Part shown: positions 14,579 through 22,414 of the stretch, in pieces
Numbering within the stretch: the stretch's first letter is position 1
Layout: each line of letters begins with the position of its first letter
Source of the DNA: Microbacterium sp. EST19A
GTDB taxonomy: Bacteria; Actinomycetota; Actinomycetes; Actinomycetales; Microbacteriaceae
Assembly (NCBI RefSeq): GCF_019969685.1
Contig: NZ_JAHXYZ010000001.1
Span: forward strand, 1,736,001 to 1,800,000
Direction of reading: 5' to 3'
Length of the DNA: 64,000 nt
Position numbers and translations under genes: made by a program
Notes under the pieces: generated by a model
What the model was told of the DNA's origin: nothing
Databases searched by the model: none
The model's input: only the letters and a program-made list of their open reading frames with translations

Positions 14579-14893
14579 TCAGCCGGCTCTCTTCGACGCC
14601 TGGCGGACGGCATCGACGAGTGCCCGCCAGGGGCCGTCGACCTCGGAGTCGCTCAGGTCGCGCTCGCGACGCTCCGAGGGGGTGCGGGCGCGGATGCTCC
14701 ATACGAAGCGGTCGGCGCCGGCGGTGGCATCCGCCTCCTGATCCCACGGGCAGCTGTCGATGAGCGTGATCCAGTCATCGGCGTCGGGCGCCTCGGCCTC
14801 GACCCGCCACTGACGACGGATGCCGGCGATGCCGCCCGAGCGCACCACCGCGATCACGACGCGGACGTCAGTCGGAGGAGGGGACTCGCTCAT
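14579..14893 (-). CDS. Emfourin-like protealysin inhibitor
   Basis: A 104-residue cytoplasmic protein. The core VRVVIAVVRSGGIAGIRRQW followed by paired acidic loops (ADDWITLIDSCPWD) and a C-terminal segment (RDLSDSEVDGPWRALVDAVR) fits the emfourin family, known as a specific inhibitor of the protealysin-type M4 protease encoded beside it. The gene overlaps the end of the M4 protease gene by 26 bases and would be translated from the same mRNA. The start at 14893 is preferred because GGGAG lies nine bases upstream; ATG 14899 is an alternative. Confidence 0.8.
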   Translation of the reverse strand: MSESPPPTDVRVVIAVVRSGGIAGIRRQWRVEAEAPDADDWITLIDSCPWDQEADATAGADRFVWSIRARTPSERRERDLSDSEVDGPWRALVDAVRQASKRAG

Positions 14894-15938
14894 CCTCATA
14901 GACTCCCACGGTGGTCCACGCGCGTCGAGCGGCAGCAGCAGTCTCGTCGTCGATCTCGGTCGCCGCGGCGACCGTGGCGTCGGCGAACTCGGTGAAGGTC
15001 GCGGTGCTGGACAGGCCTCCGGTGAGGGCGCGGTACCAGGTGGTGCCGGCGCGCTCCCAGGCGTTGCCGCCGAGGTCGATCGCGAAGACGGCGAACGCGC
15101 GATTGGGGATGCCGGAGTTGATGTGCACGCCGCCGTTGTCTTCGGTCGTGCGCACGTAGTCGCTCATGTGGGCGGGCTGGGGGTCTTTGCCGAGCTCGTC
15201 GTCGTCATAGGCCGTGCCGGGTTCGATCATGGAGCGCAGGGCCTTGCCCTCGACGGCGTCGGTGAAGATCTCTGCGCCGATGAGCCAGGTCGCCTTGTCG
15301 GCGGTCTGCCCGAGGGAGTACTGCTCGGTCAGCGCGCCGAACACGTCGGCGATCGACTCGTTGAGCGCGCCCGGCTGCCCCTGGTACTCGAGGTTCGCGG
15401 TGTGCTGCACGACGCCGTGGGCGAGCTCGTGCCCGATGACCGTTGTGGAGCCGGTGAAGTCCTGGAACACCTCGCCGTCGCCGTCTCCGAACACCATGCG
15501 CTGCCCGTCCCAGAACGCGTTGTCGTAGTCGACGCCGTAGTGCACGGTCGCATCGAGTGGCGCGCCGGCATCGTCGAGCGAGTTGCGGCCGAACGCCGAC
15601 AGCAGCATCTCGAACGTCGCGCCGAGTCCGTCGAAGGCCTCATTCACCGCGGCGTCGTCGACCGGGGCGTCGTCTTCCGTGCGCACGACCGCACCGGGCA
15701 GCTCCTGCGTGTTGCCGGCGTCGCTGATCGTGCGGTTCGGCGCGTCGGACAGCTGAGCGACGAGGTCGCCGTTCTCGTCGATCGAGAGGTCGATGCGGGC
15801 GCGGAACGGAGGCCTGCCGACCGTCAGCGTCTTCCGAGCGGCGGCCGCCGCCCTGGGGAATCGGCCCGACTCGGCCAGACGCGCGAGGAGATAGGAGGGG
15901 ACGACGCCGTGACGCTCGAAGGATGCTGTGCTGCTCAT
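14868..15938 (-). CDS. M4-family metalloprotease, protealysin-like
   Basis: A 356-residue thermolysin-family zinc protease. The zinc site is HELAH (170-174) with the third ligand Glu194 (NESIADVFG); the catalytic Glu is 171, and GGVHINSGIPNRAF supplies the later active-site histidine. There is no signal peptide. The N-terminus is a short propeptide of the protealysin type (HGVVPSYLLARLAESG) rather than the long thermolysin propeptide. Protealysin-like enzymes are often intracellular or leave by non-Sec routes and are controlled by emfourin, whose gene overlaps the 3' end. TAGGGT lies six bases before the ATG, suggesting a leaderless start. Confidence 0.92.
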   Translation of the reverse strand: MSSTASFERHGVVPSYLLARLAESGRFPRAAAAARKTLTVGRPPFRARIDLSIDENGDLVAQLSDAPNRTISDAGNTQELPGAVVRTEDDAPVDDAAVNEAFDGLGATFEMLLSAFGRNSLDDAGAPLDATVHYGVDYDNAFWDGQRMVFGDGDGEVFQDFTGSTTVIGHELAHGVVQHTANLEYQGQPGALNESIADVFGALTEQYSLGQTADKATWLIGAEIFTDAVEGKALRSMIEPGTAYDDDELGKDPQPAHMSDYVRTTEDNGGVHINSGIPNRAFAVFAIDLGGNAWERAGTTWYRALTGGLSSTATFTEFADATVAAATEIDDETAAAARRAWTTVGVYEDERVPSSD

Positions 15939-16020
15939 GTTGCGACCCTACGCCGGGCCGCGGACGTTCAGCATCGGACGTTCGGCCACAGCCCGAATAT
16001 CGATATGTCGCGGTCTCGGC

Positions 16021-16049
16021 TTGAGATTGATAATCATTCTCAATAGGGT
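16021..16049 (+). promoter_or_regulatory. Promoter filled by a Zur/Fur-type palindrome
   Basis: A 23-bp imperfect palindrome (16021-16043) has arms TTGAGA and TCTCAA around TGATAATCA, the A/T-rich pattern of Fur-superfamily boxes. It coincides with -35 TTGAGA and the 17-bp spacer before -10 TAGGGT (16044-16049), so a bound repressor would block the promoter. Because the two downstream genes are AztD-like zinc-binding lipoproteins, Zur is the best candidate. Confidence 0.75.
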
Positions 16050-16058
16050 GAGACGCCT

Positions 16059-17273
16059 ATGGACGTCTTCCCACCTCGCCGATCAGCGACGGCCGCCGCG
16101 ACCCTGATCGCCGTGCTGTCGCTCGCCGCCTGCGTCGCTCCGCCCGCCCCGGATGCCGTGCCGGCGCCGGCATCCGACGGCCATGGCCTCGACGCCGGCA
16201 CGGCGGCCGAGGTCGCATCACCGGCCCTCGCCCTCGTCATCGCCGACGCCGAGGGCGCCGTGACCCTGCTCGACCTCGAGAGCGAGGAGCGCTCGGAGAT
16301 CTCCGCCGCGCGACCCGACATCGAGAAGATCGACAGCGACGGCCGCCTCGTCTACATCGCGCACTCCGCCGGCGGAGGCACGGCGGTCGACGTCATCGAC
16401 ACCGCCCGCTGGACCGCCCCGCACGGCGACCACACGCACTCCTTCCTCGGCGAGCCCCGCATGGTCGGCACCCTCGAAGGCGCCGGAGACGCGACCATCA
16501 CCGCGGGTGCGCAGCGCGCCACGGTCCGCTTCGACGACGGCGACCTCGTCGTCCTCGCGCACGACGACCTCGCCGCCGGCTTCGATGATGCCGCGCGCAC
16601 CGGCATCCGTGCCACCGGCTCCGTCGTCCCCTTCGCCGACCACCTGCTGGCGACAGCGGATGCCGGGATCGCGGTCACCGACACGACGGGCACCCCCGTC
16701 TCGGCCCTCACGACCCCGTGCACCTCACCGTCGGATGCCGACATCACGCGCGTCGGCGCGGTTTTCACGTGTGCGGAGGGCGCCGTGCTCTTCACCCGCG
16801 AGGTCGGCGGAGCGCTCGCCGTCGAGACCGTCGCGTACCCCGTCGGAGCCCCCGGGGCCACCGAGCTCTCCGGTCGCGCCGACCGCCCTGATCTCGCCGG
16901 CGTCGCGGGCGACCGGGGTGCCTGGCTGCTCGACGTGCGCGAGCGGCAGTGGACGCATCTCCCCTCCGACGTGCCGCTGGTGCGCGCGGTCGCGATCGGC
17001 GACGACGACGGGCGAACCGTCGCGATCGACGCCGAGGGTCGCGTGCGCGTGCTGTCGTCCGACGGCACGGTCCTCGCCCGCACCGAACCGCTGCTGGCGG
17101 CATCCGTCGCCGACCCGGCGCTCCGCGACCGCGTGCAGCTGGTCGTCGACGCCCGGCACGCCTACGTCAGCGATCCTGCCGCCGGAGCCGTGCACGAGAT
17201 CGACCACGCCGACGCCGTCGTCACCCGCACCTTCACCGACCTGGACCCCTGGCTCCTCCGCCAGGTCGGCTGA
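16059..17273 (+). CDS. Secreted AztD-like beta-propeller lipoprotein
   Basis: A 404-residue protein with a lipoprotein signal ending LSLAAC (Cys25) and a body of repeated strand motifs (ALVIADAEGAVTLLDL; AVAIGDDDGRTVAIDAEGRV) suggesting a beta-propeller. It is weakly similar in plan to the next gene product, which is AztD-like. The segment PHGDHTHSFLG offers several zinc-binding histidines. Its promoter is occupied by a Zur/Fur-type box and it precedes aztD in the same direction, so a role in extracytoplasmic zinc capture is likely. The exact family is less certain than for the downstream gene. Confidence 0.75.
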   Translation: MDVFPPRRSATAAATLIAVLSLAACVAPPAPDAVPAPASDGHGLDAGTAAEVASPALALVIADAEGAVTLLDLESEERSEISAARPDIEKIDSDGRLVYIAHSAGGGTAVDVIDTARWTAPHGDHTHSFLGEPRMVGTLEGAGDATITAGAQRATVRFDDGDLVVLAHDDLAAGFDDAARTGIRATGSVVPFADHLLATADAGIAVTDTTGTPVSALTTPCTSPSDADITRVGAVFTCAEGAVLFTREVGGALAVETVAYPVGAPGATELSGRADRPDLAGVAGDRGAWLLDVRERQWTHLPSDVPLVRAVAIGDDDGRTVAIDAEGRVRVLSSDGTVLARTEPLLAASVADPALRDRVQLVVDARHAYVSDPAAGAVHEIDHADAVVTRTFTDLDPWLLRQVG

Positions 17274-17347
17274 CCCCGCACCTCGGCGGCACCCGTCGCC
17301 GCGCGCATCCCGCGCACCCACCCGCAGAACAGAGAAAGGGAGACACC

Positions 17348-18556
17348 ATGTCCCTACCCGTCCGCAGCCGCCTCGCGGCAGGCGCGCTCGCCGCATTCGC
17401 GGTCGTCGCGCTCGCCGGATGCGCGACCGCATCACCCGCAGCATCCGGCGGATCCGCCGCACCGGAAGAGGAGCACGAGGCCGACACCCGCATCGCGGTG
17501 ACCTATGACGGCGGAGTCCTCGTGCTGGACGGAGAGACCCTCGAGACCGTCGACCAGGTCGAGCTCGACGGCTTCCTGCGCGTCAACGGCGCCGGCGACC
17601 ACGACGGCCACGTCTTCGTCACCGCCGAAGACGGCTTCCACGTGCTCGACACCGGTCTCGCGTCCGGCGAGGTCGCGTTCACCGGCGAGGTGTTCGAGGC
17701 CGAAGCCGCCGGCCACGTCACCCCGCATGCCGGGCGCACGGCGCTCTTCGACGACGGCACCGGCGAGGTGCGCGTGTTCGACACCGACGCCATCGGCACC
17801 GGCACGCTGCCGGAGTTCGACACCCTCACATCGGAGGCCGCCCACCACGGCGTCGCGATCGAGCTCTCCGACGGCACGACCCTGTCGACGATCGGCACCG
17901 CGGAGGCCCGCACGGGCGTGCGTCATCTGGCGGCTGACGGCACCGAGCTCGCCCGCGACGAGCAGTGCCCGAGCGTGCACGGCGAGGGAGCGCTGAAGGG
18001 CGAGACTGTGATGTTTGGATGCCAGGACGGCGTGCTGCTCTTCTCCGACGGCGGGTTCACCAAGCTCGACGCTCCCGACGAGTTCGGCCGCACGGGCAAC
18101 GCCTACGTCACCGACACCAGCGCGATCGCGGTGGGCGACTACAACGCCGACCCCGACAGCGAGGGCTACCTGCTGTCCACGCTCGCGCTGATCGACACCG
18201 ACACGCAGCAGCTCTCCGTCGTCGACCTGCCGGACGGCATGGAGTACACCTGGCGCGGGGTCGGGCGCGACGCGCACGACGACATCGTGGTGCTGAGCTC
18301 CGACGGCAACCTGTCGCTGCTCGACGAGACCGGCGCGGTCATCGACCAGTGGAGCGTCATCGAGCCGTGGGAGAGCCCTGCGGAGTGGCAGCAGCCCCAC
18401 CCGGGTCTGCACGTCGTCGGCGACATCGCCTACGTGACGGAGCCCGCGTCCGAGAAGATCCTCGCGATCGATCTGCACTCGGGTGAGGTGTCGGCATCGG
18501 CGGCGCTCGGCGTCGTGCCGAACGAGTTCGTGGTGGTCGGCGCCGCCGGTCACTGA
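17348..18556 (+). CDS. aztD: AztD-like zinc metallochaperone lipoprotein
   Basis: A 402-residue secreted protein with a lipobox (ALAGC) and the beta-propeller pattern of AztD, the extracytoplasmic zinc metallochaperone that loads the AztC binding protein of the AztABC importer. Recognisable segments are GGVLVLDGETLETVDQVEL, TPHAGRTALFDDGTGEVRVF, AHHGVAIELSDGTTL and HPGLHVVGDIAYVTEP. Conserved histidines in these loops are plausible zinc ligands. An AAAGGGAG site precedes the ATG. It follows the related lipoprotein gene by 74 bases and probably shares its Zur-type promoter. No aztABC transporter genes are in the window, so it may serve one encoded elsewhere. Confidence 0.8.
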   Translation: MSLPVRSRLAAGALAAFAVVALAGCATASPAASGGSAAPEEEHEADTRIAVTYDGGVLVLDGETLETVDQVELDGFLRVNGAGDHDGHVFVTAEDGFHVLDTGLASGEVAFTGEVFEAEAAGHVTPHAGRTALFDDGTGEVRVFDTDAIGTGTLPEFDTLTSEAAHHGVAIELSDGTTLSTIGTAEARTGVRHLAADGTELARDEQCPSVHGEGALKGETVMFGCQDGVLLFSDGGFTKLDAPDEFGRTGNAYVTDTSAIAVGDYNADPDSEGYLLSTLALIDTDTQQLSVVDLPDGMEYTWRGVGRDAHDDIVVLSSDGNLSLLDETGAVIDQWSVIEPWESPAEWQQPHPGLHVVGDIAYVTEPASEKILAIDLHSGEVSASAALGVVPNEFVVVGAAGH

Positions 18557-18575
18557 GGTCCGAGGGCGGGTCCGT

Positions 18576-18593
18576 GAAGGCGGGCCCGCCTTC
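18576..18593. terminator. Palindromic hairpin between convergent genes
   Basis: GAAGGCGGGCCCGCCTTC is a perfect 18-bp palindrome lying 20 bases after the aztD stop and 33 bases beyond the stop of the convergent gene. It can terminate both transcripts. Confidence 0.65.
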
Positions 18594-18625
18594 GGCGTGC
18601 GCAGTTCGGGCGGGCGCCAGTGCCG

Positions 18626-19069
18626 TCAGTCCTTCTCGATGGCGAGCACCGTGGTGCGCATGCCGTCGGACTCGTACTGCACCGGCATGCCGGGATGGTC
18701 GATCGAGAACCAGAAGACGCCGTCGTCGGTGTCGTACTTCCGGCAGGTCAGGTCGCCGAGGGGAGTGGTCAGAGACACCGTCGACACGCTCGTCGTGCCG
18801 GCGTCGAACGCGGCATGACCCTGCAGCTCGGCCCAGGTGACCCGGTTCGACACGATCGCCTTGGGGTCGGCGGCCGCCCACCGGTCGAGGGTCGCGCCCT
18901 CGGCATCCGTCTCGCGGAAGCGGTTGACGTGCTCGCCGAGCGGGCCGTCCGGGCCCTCCAGCAGCAGCCGGATCACCTTGCCCGCACCCGTCGCGTCGCG
19001 GATCTCGTCGGCGGTGAACGGTGTCGGAAGCAGTCCGGGGCCGAGCACATGCGGGTCAGTGGCATCCAT
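18626..19069 (-). CDS. Hypothetical protein, 147 residues
   Basis: The frame reads MDATDPHVLGPGLLPTPFTA at its start and ends IEKD. Features are a charged helix (GEHVNRFRETDAEGATLDRW) and an aromatic beta segment (DGVFWFSIDHPGMPVQYESD) with CRKYD between them. There is no signal peptide or membrane segment. The frame is open farther upstream, but that extension would cross the operator and promoter at 19110-19140. ATG 19069 has a GGAG site about ten bases upstream. The family is not recognised. It is divergent from the ABC operon at 19198 and convergent with aztD. Confidence 0.65.
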   Translation of the reverse strand: MDATDPHVLGPGLLPTPFTADEIRDATGAGKVIRLLLEGPDGPLGEHVNRFRETDAEGATLDRWAAADPKAIVSNRVTWAELQGHAAFDAGTTSVSTVSLTTPLGDLTCRKYDTDDGVFWFSIDHPGMPVQYESDGMRTTVLAIEKD

Positions 19070-19109
19070 CCCGTCATTCTCCGCCACCTGCGGCGGCAGC
19101 ACTCGCATC

Positions 19110-19140
19110 TTGACAGGATTGCGTTCTGTATACAGAATAC
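19110..19140 (+). promoter_or_regulatory. ABC-operon promoter with GntR-type operator
   Basis: TTGACA (19110-19115) is followed after 17 bp by CAGAAT (19133-19138). The perfect palindrome TTCTGTATACAGAA (19124-19137) covers the spacer and -10. The 13-bp core GTATACAGAATAC (19128-19140) is identical at 33200-33212, in front of the GH42 operon and beside the GntR gene at 32473-33129. That protein is the likely repressor of both. Confidence 0.8.
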
Positions 19141-19197
19141 TGATGAGCCCGAGAGGCTCTCCCGACACGATCTTCCGACGATGAAAGAGGTAGCGAG

Positions 19198-20508
19198 ATG
19201 GCACGTGCGAACGTGACGCGGTATCTGGCACTGGTTGCTGCCGGCGCTCTGGCACTGGGGCTCGCCGCGTGCAGCGGCGGTGGCGGAGGCGGCGGCGTGG
19301 ATGCCGACGGCAAGGCCACGGTCGTCTGGTCCACCTGGGGCACCGCCGACGAGCTCACCCGTTACGAGGAGTTCAACAAGGACTTCATGGAGCGCCACCC
19401 CGACATCACCGTCAAACTGCAGCCCGTCGCCGACTACGGCGACTACCACTCCAAGCTGCTCGCTCAGCTCACCAGCAACACCGCCCCCGACGTGTTCTAC
19501 GTGGGCGACGACAAGATCGGCCAGTTCGTCGACTCGAAGCGCCTCATGCCGCTGAACGAGCTGATGGACTCGAAGGACAGCAAGACGAAGAAGGACGACT
19601 TCTTCCCCGGTCTCTTCGGCGCCGCCGAGAACGACGGCGAGGTGTACGCGGCTCCGAACGACTCGAACCCCGACGTGTTCTGGTACGACAAGCAGGCGCT
19701 CGCCGCCGCCGGCATCACCGAGGATCCCGCGACCCTGGCCGAGAAAGGCGAGTGGACGACCGACAAGTTCCTCGAGATGAACGCGAAGCTGCACGACGCG
19801 GGCCTCACCGGCACCATGTACTGGAACTACTGGGCCACCCACTGGAGCTGGCTGTCGTCGCAGGGCCTCGACGCTCCGTACGACGACTCCGGCGCCTTCG
19901 TCGCGAACAAGGATGCCGACACCGTCGACGCCGTGCAGCAGCTCGGCGACCTCTTCGAGGACGGCACCTTCGTCGTCGCCGACACCCTCCCCGACGGCGC
20001 CGGAGCCGACAGCGTGTTCGTGACGCACAAGGCCGGCTTCTTCGTGCAGGGCCGCTACACGATCGGCACGGTCGACGCGACGGGCGAGCAGGACAGCTAC
20101 GACATCGTGCAGTGGCCGACCCCCGACGGCGCCGCGGCGCCCACCGGGGTGGCGACCAGCTTCCTCGCGATCAACGCCAAGACCAAGGTGAAGGATGCGG
20201 CGTTCACGTTCTGGACCGAGTTCCTCTCGGCCGAGGGCCAGACGTTCCGTCTCCAGGGCGGCGGCAACGCGGTCCCGTCGATCAAGGGCGCCGACGACGT
20301 CGTGCTCGAGGGCGACTACCCGGCGCACGCGCAGACCTTCCTCGACATGCGCGACATCGGCTTCGAGGACTACCCGGCCGAGGCGATGGTCCCGGGCCTC
20401 CCGACCGCGATCGCCGACGAGTTCCTGAAGCTCTACGAGGGCAAGGCGGATGCCCAGGCGACGCTGGACACCATCGCCGACGTGATCAAGGACCGGTCGG
20501 AGAAGTAA
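19198..20508 (+). CDS. Carbohydrate ABC transporter substrate-binding lipoprotein
   Basis: A 436-residue family 1 extracellular solute-binding protein. The signal peptide ends in the lipobox GLAAC (Cys25). The mature protein shows the CUT1 pattern (VVWSTWGTADELTRYEEFNK; APDVFYVGDDKIGQFVDSKR; GVATSFLAINAKTKVKDAAF). It captures an oligosaccharide outside the membrane for the two permeases encoded next, with which it is co-directional and nearly overlapping. No ATPase gene is present, as is usual for CUT1 importers that share an MsiK-type ATPase. Expression is probably repressed by the GntR protein at 32.5 kb through the shared GTATACAGAATAC site. Confidence 0.92.
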   Translation: MARANVTRYLALVAAGALALGLAACSGGGGGGGVDADGKATVVWSTWGTADELTRYEEFNKDFMERHPDITVKLQPVADYGDYHSKLLAQLTSNTAPDVFYVGDDKIGQFVDSKRLMPLNELMDSKDSKTKKDDFFPGLFGAAENDGEVYAAPNDSNPDVFWYDKQALAAAGITEDPATLAEKGEWTTDKFLEMNAKLHDAGLTGTMYWNYWATHWSWLSSQGLDAPYDDSGAFVANKDADTVDAVQQLGDLFEDGTFVVADTLPDGAGADSVFVTHKAGFFVQGRYTIGTVDATGEQDSYDIVQWPTPDGAAAPTGVATSFLAINAKTKVKDAAFTFWTEFLSAEGQTFRLQGGGNAVPSIKGADDVVLEGDYPAHAQTFLDMRDIGFEDYPAEAMVPGLPTAIADEFLKLYEGKADAQATLDTIADVIKDRSEK

Positions 20509-20510
20509 GA

Positions 20511-21473
20511 GTGACCACTCTCACCGAGAACGGGCGGATGCCGCAGGCAGCACCTGCGGCATCCGCCCCGCCCCTGCGCAAGGAGGCGCCCTGGCGCCGC
20601 CGGGATCGCCTCTGGGGGTACATCTTCGTCGGCCCGCAGATGATCGGCATGGGCCTCTTCGTGGTGCTGCCCTTCGCCGCGAGCCTCGTGCTCGCGTTCG
20701 CGGACTGGGACGGCCTGACCGACCTCACCTGGGTGGGCTTCGCCAACTTCGCCGATCAGCTGCAGGATCCGCTGCTCGGCCGCGCCATCCTCAACACCCT
20801 GATCATCGCCGTCGTGACGGTGCCGATCGGGCTCGGCCTCTCGGTGATCGTCGCGGTCGCGCTCGAGAAGCTGAAGACGCGCACCCTCTACCTGATCCTC
20901 TTCTTCGCCCCCGTCGTCACCTCGACGGTCGCCGTGGCGATGATCTGGCAGCAGATGTTCCGCTCCGACGGCCTGCTGTCGGTCACCATCTCGAAGATCT
21001 TCGGCATCACGCCGCCGGACTGGCTGCAGGATCCGAAGCTCGCCCTCCTCGCCGTCTGCATCGTCACGATCTGGTCGTCGATGGGTCTCAACGTCGTGAT
21101 CTTCCTCGCCGGGCTGCAGAACATCTCGCCCTCGGTGATCGAGGCCGCGCGCATCGACGGCGCCGGTCCCTGGCGGCTGTTCACCAGCATCCGTCTGCCG
21201 CTGCTCTCGCCCATCGTCTTCTTCTCGTCGGTCGTGGCCTTCATCTCGTCGCTGCAGACGTTCGACACCGTCTACGTGCTCGTGCAGAACGCCGGGCCCG
21301 ACAACGCGACCCGCACGATCGTCTACCACATCTTCGATCTGGGCTTCGGGCGGTTCGAGTTCGGTCCGTCGAGCGCCGCGAGCATCATCCTGCTCGTGCT
21401 GACCCTCGTCATCACGCTGGTGCAGTTCGGTGCACAGAAGAAGTTCGTCCACTACGAGGATGACCCCGCATGA
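20511..21473 (+). CDS. CUT1 sugar ABC transporter permease (MalF type)
   Basis: A 320-residue inner-membrane permease with six predicted helices and the EAA loop PSVIEAARIDGAGPWRLF, which contacts the ATPase. The start is the GTG at 20511, two bases after the binding-protein stop, with GGAG eight bases upstream. The much longer open frame through the preceding gene is not coding. Its own end overlaps the next permease by ATGA. Together the two permeases form the channel for the sugar delivered by the 19198 gene product. Confidence 0.92.
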   Translation: MTTLTENGRMPQAAPAASAPPLRKEAPWRRRDRLWGYIFVGPQMIGMGLFVVLPFAASLVLAFADWDGLTDLTWVGFANFADQLQDPLLGRAILNTLIIAVVTVPIGLGLSVIVAVALEKLKTRTLYLILFFAPVVTSTVAVAMIWQQMFRSDGLLSVTISKIFGITPPDWLQDPKLALLAVCIVTIWSSMGLNVVIFLAGLQNISPSVIEAARIDGAGPWRLFTSIRLPLLSPIVFFSSVVAFISSLQTFDTVYVLVQNAGPDNATRTIVYHIFDLGFGRFEFGPSSAASIILLVLTLVITLVQFGAQKKFVHYEDDPA

Positions 21474-22414
21474 GCACCCAGACCCCGCCGCTGACCGGTC
21501 CTGCTCCGGCGACCGACTCGACCATCGCGCTCACCGCGCCCGGATACCGCCGACGCGGTCGTGGCGGACCCGGTGGCGGACGATCGCGCCGACGCCTCGG
21601 ATCCACCGCCCTGCACGTCGTGCTGATCGTCGCCGGCATCGCGATGGTGTTCCCGTTCGTGTGGATGCTGCTCACCTCGTTCAAGACGCTGCCGCAGCTG
21701 CTGAAGAACCCGCTCGAGTTCCTGCCGAACCCCTGGACCTTCGACAACTACGCCGAGGCGTGGAACGCCGTGCCGTTCGGGCAGGCGTATCTCAACAGCG
21801 GGTACATCGCCCTGCTCGTCGTGGTCGGCACCCTCATCACCGCCTCGATGGCCGGCTACGCGTTCGCGCGCATCCGCTTCCGCGGCAGCCGCGTGCTGTT
21901 CATCGTGTTCCTCGCGACGCAGATGATCCCCAAGCAGGTCACGCTCATCCCGTTCTACCTGCTCATGTCGAACCTCGGCTGGGTCGACTCCCACCTCGCG
22001 CTCATCGTGCCGGGCGTCATCGCGAACCCGTTCGCCGTGTTCCTGATGCGGCAGTTCGTGCTGGCACTCCCGCGCGAGCTCGAGGAGGCCGCGATCGTCG
22101 ACGGCGCCGGCCGCTGGCGCATCTTCTGGAGCGTCGTGCTGCCGAACCTCAAGCCGGGACTCGCCGCGCTCAGCATCATCGTCGCGCTCGACGTGTGGAA
22201 CGCGTTCCTCTTCCCGCTCGTGCTGCTGAACTCGCCCGACCTCTTCACGGTGCCGCTGCTGCTGAACGCGTTCGAGAGTCAGCAGGGCTCGGTCAACTAC
22301 GGCCTCGTGATGGCGGCCTCCGCGATCGCCACCGTCCCGATGCTGATCGTGTTCGTGATCGGGCAGCGCAAGATCCTCAACAGCATGGCCGCCTCGGGCC
22401 TCGGAGGACGATGA
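21470..22414 (+). CDS. CUT1 sugar ABC transporter permease (MalG type)
   Basis: A 314-residue permease with six helices. The EAA loop is ELEEAAIVDGAGRWRIFW. A Gly/Arg-rich cytoplasmic N-terminus (YRRRGRGGPGGGRSRRRLG) precedes the first helix. It overlaps the previous permease gene by four bases (ATGA) and the following glycosidase gene by four bases, so all are translationally coupled. It pairs with the MalF-type permease in the import of a sugar that the next gene product probably cleaves. Confidence 0.92.
   Translation: MSTQTPPLTGPAPATDSTIALTAPGYRRRGRGGPGGGRSRRRLGSTALHVVLIVAGIAMVFPFVWMLLTSFKTLPQLLKNPLEFLPNPWTFDNYAEAWNAVPFGQAYLNSGYIALLVVVGTLITASMAGYAFARIRFRGSRVLFIVFLATQMIPKQVTLIPFYLLMSNLGWVDSHLALIVPGVIANPFAVFLMRQFVLALPRELEEAAIVDGAGRWRIFWSVVLPNLKPGLAALSIIVALDVWNAFLFPLVLLNSPDLFTVPLLLNAFESQQGSVNYGLVMAASAIATVPMLIVFVIGQRKILNSMAASGLGGR

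Noticed and set aside
16021..16043. An iron-responsive DtxR/Fur box
   Set aside because: The pattern cannot exclude iron regulation, but the adjacent AztD-like zinc chaperones make Zur more likely, so it was annotated as Zur/Fur type.
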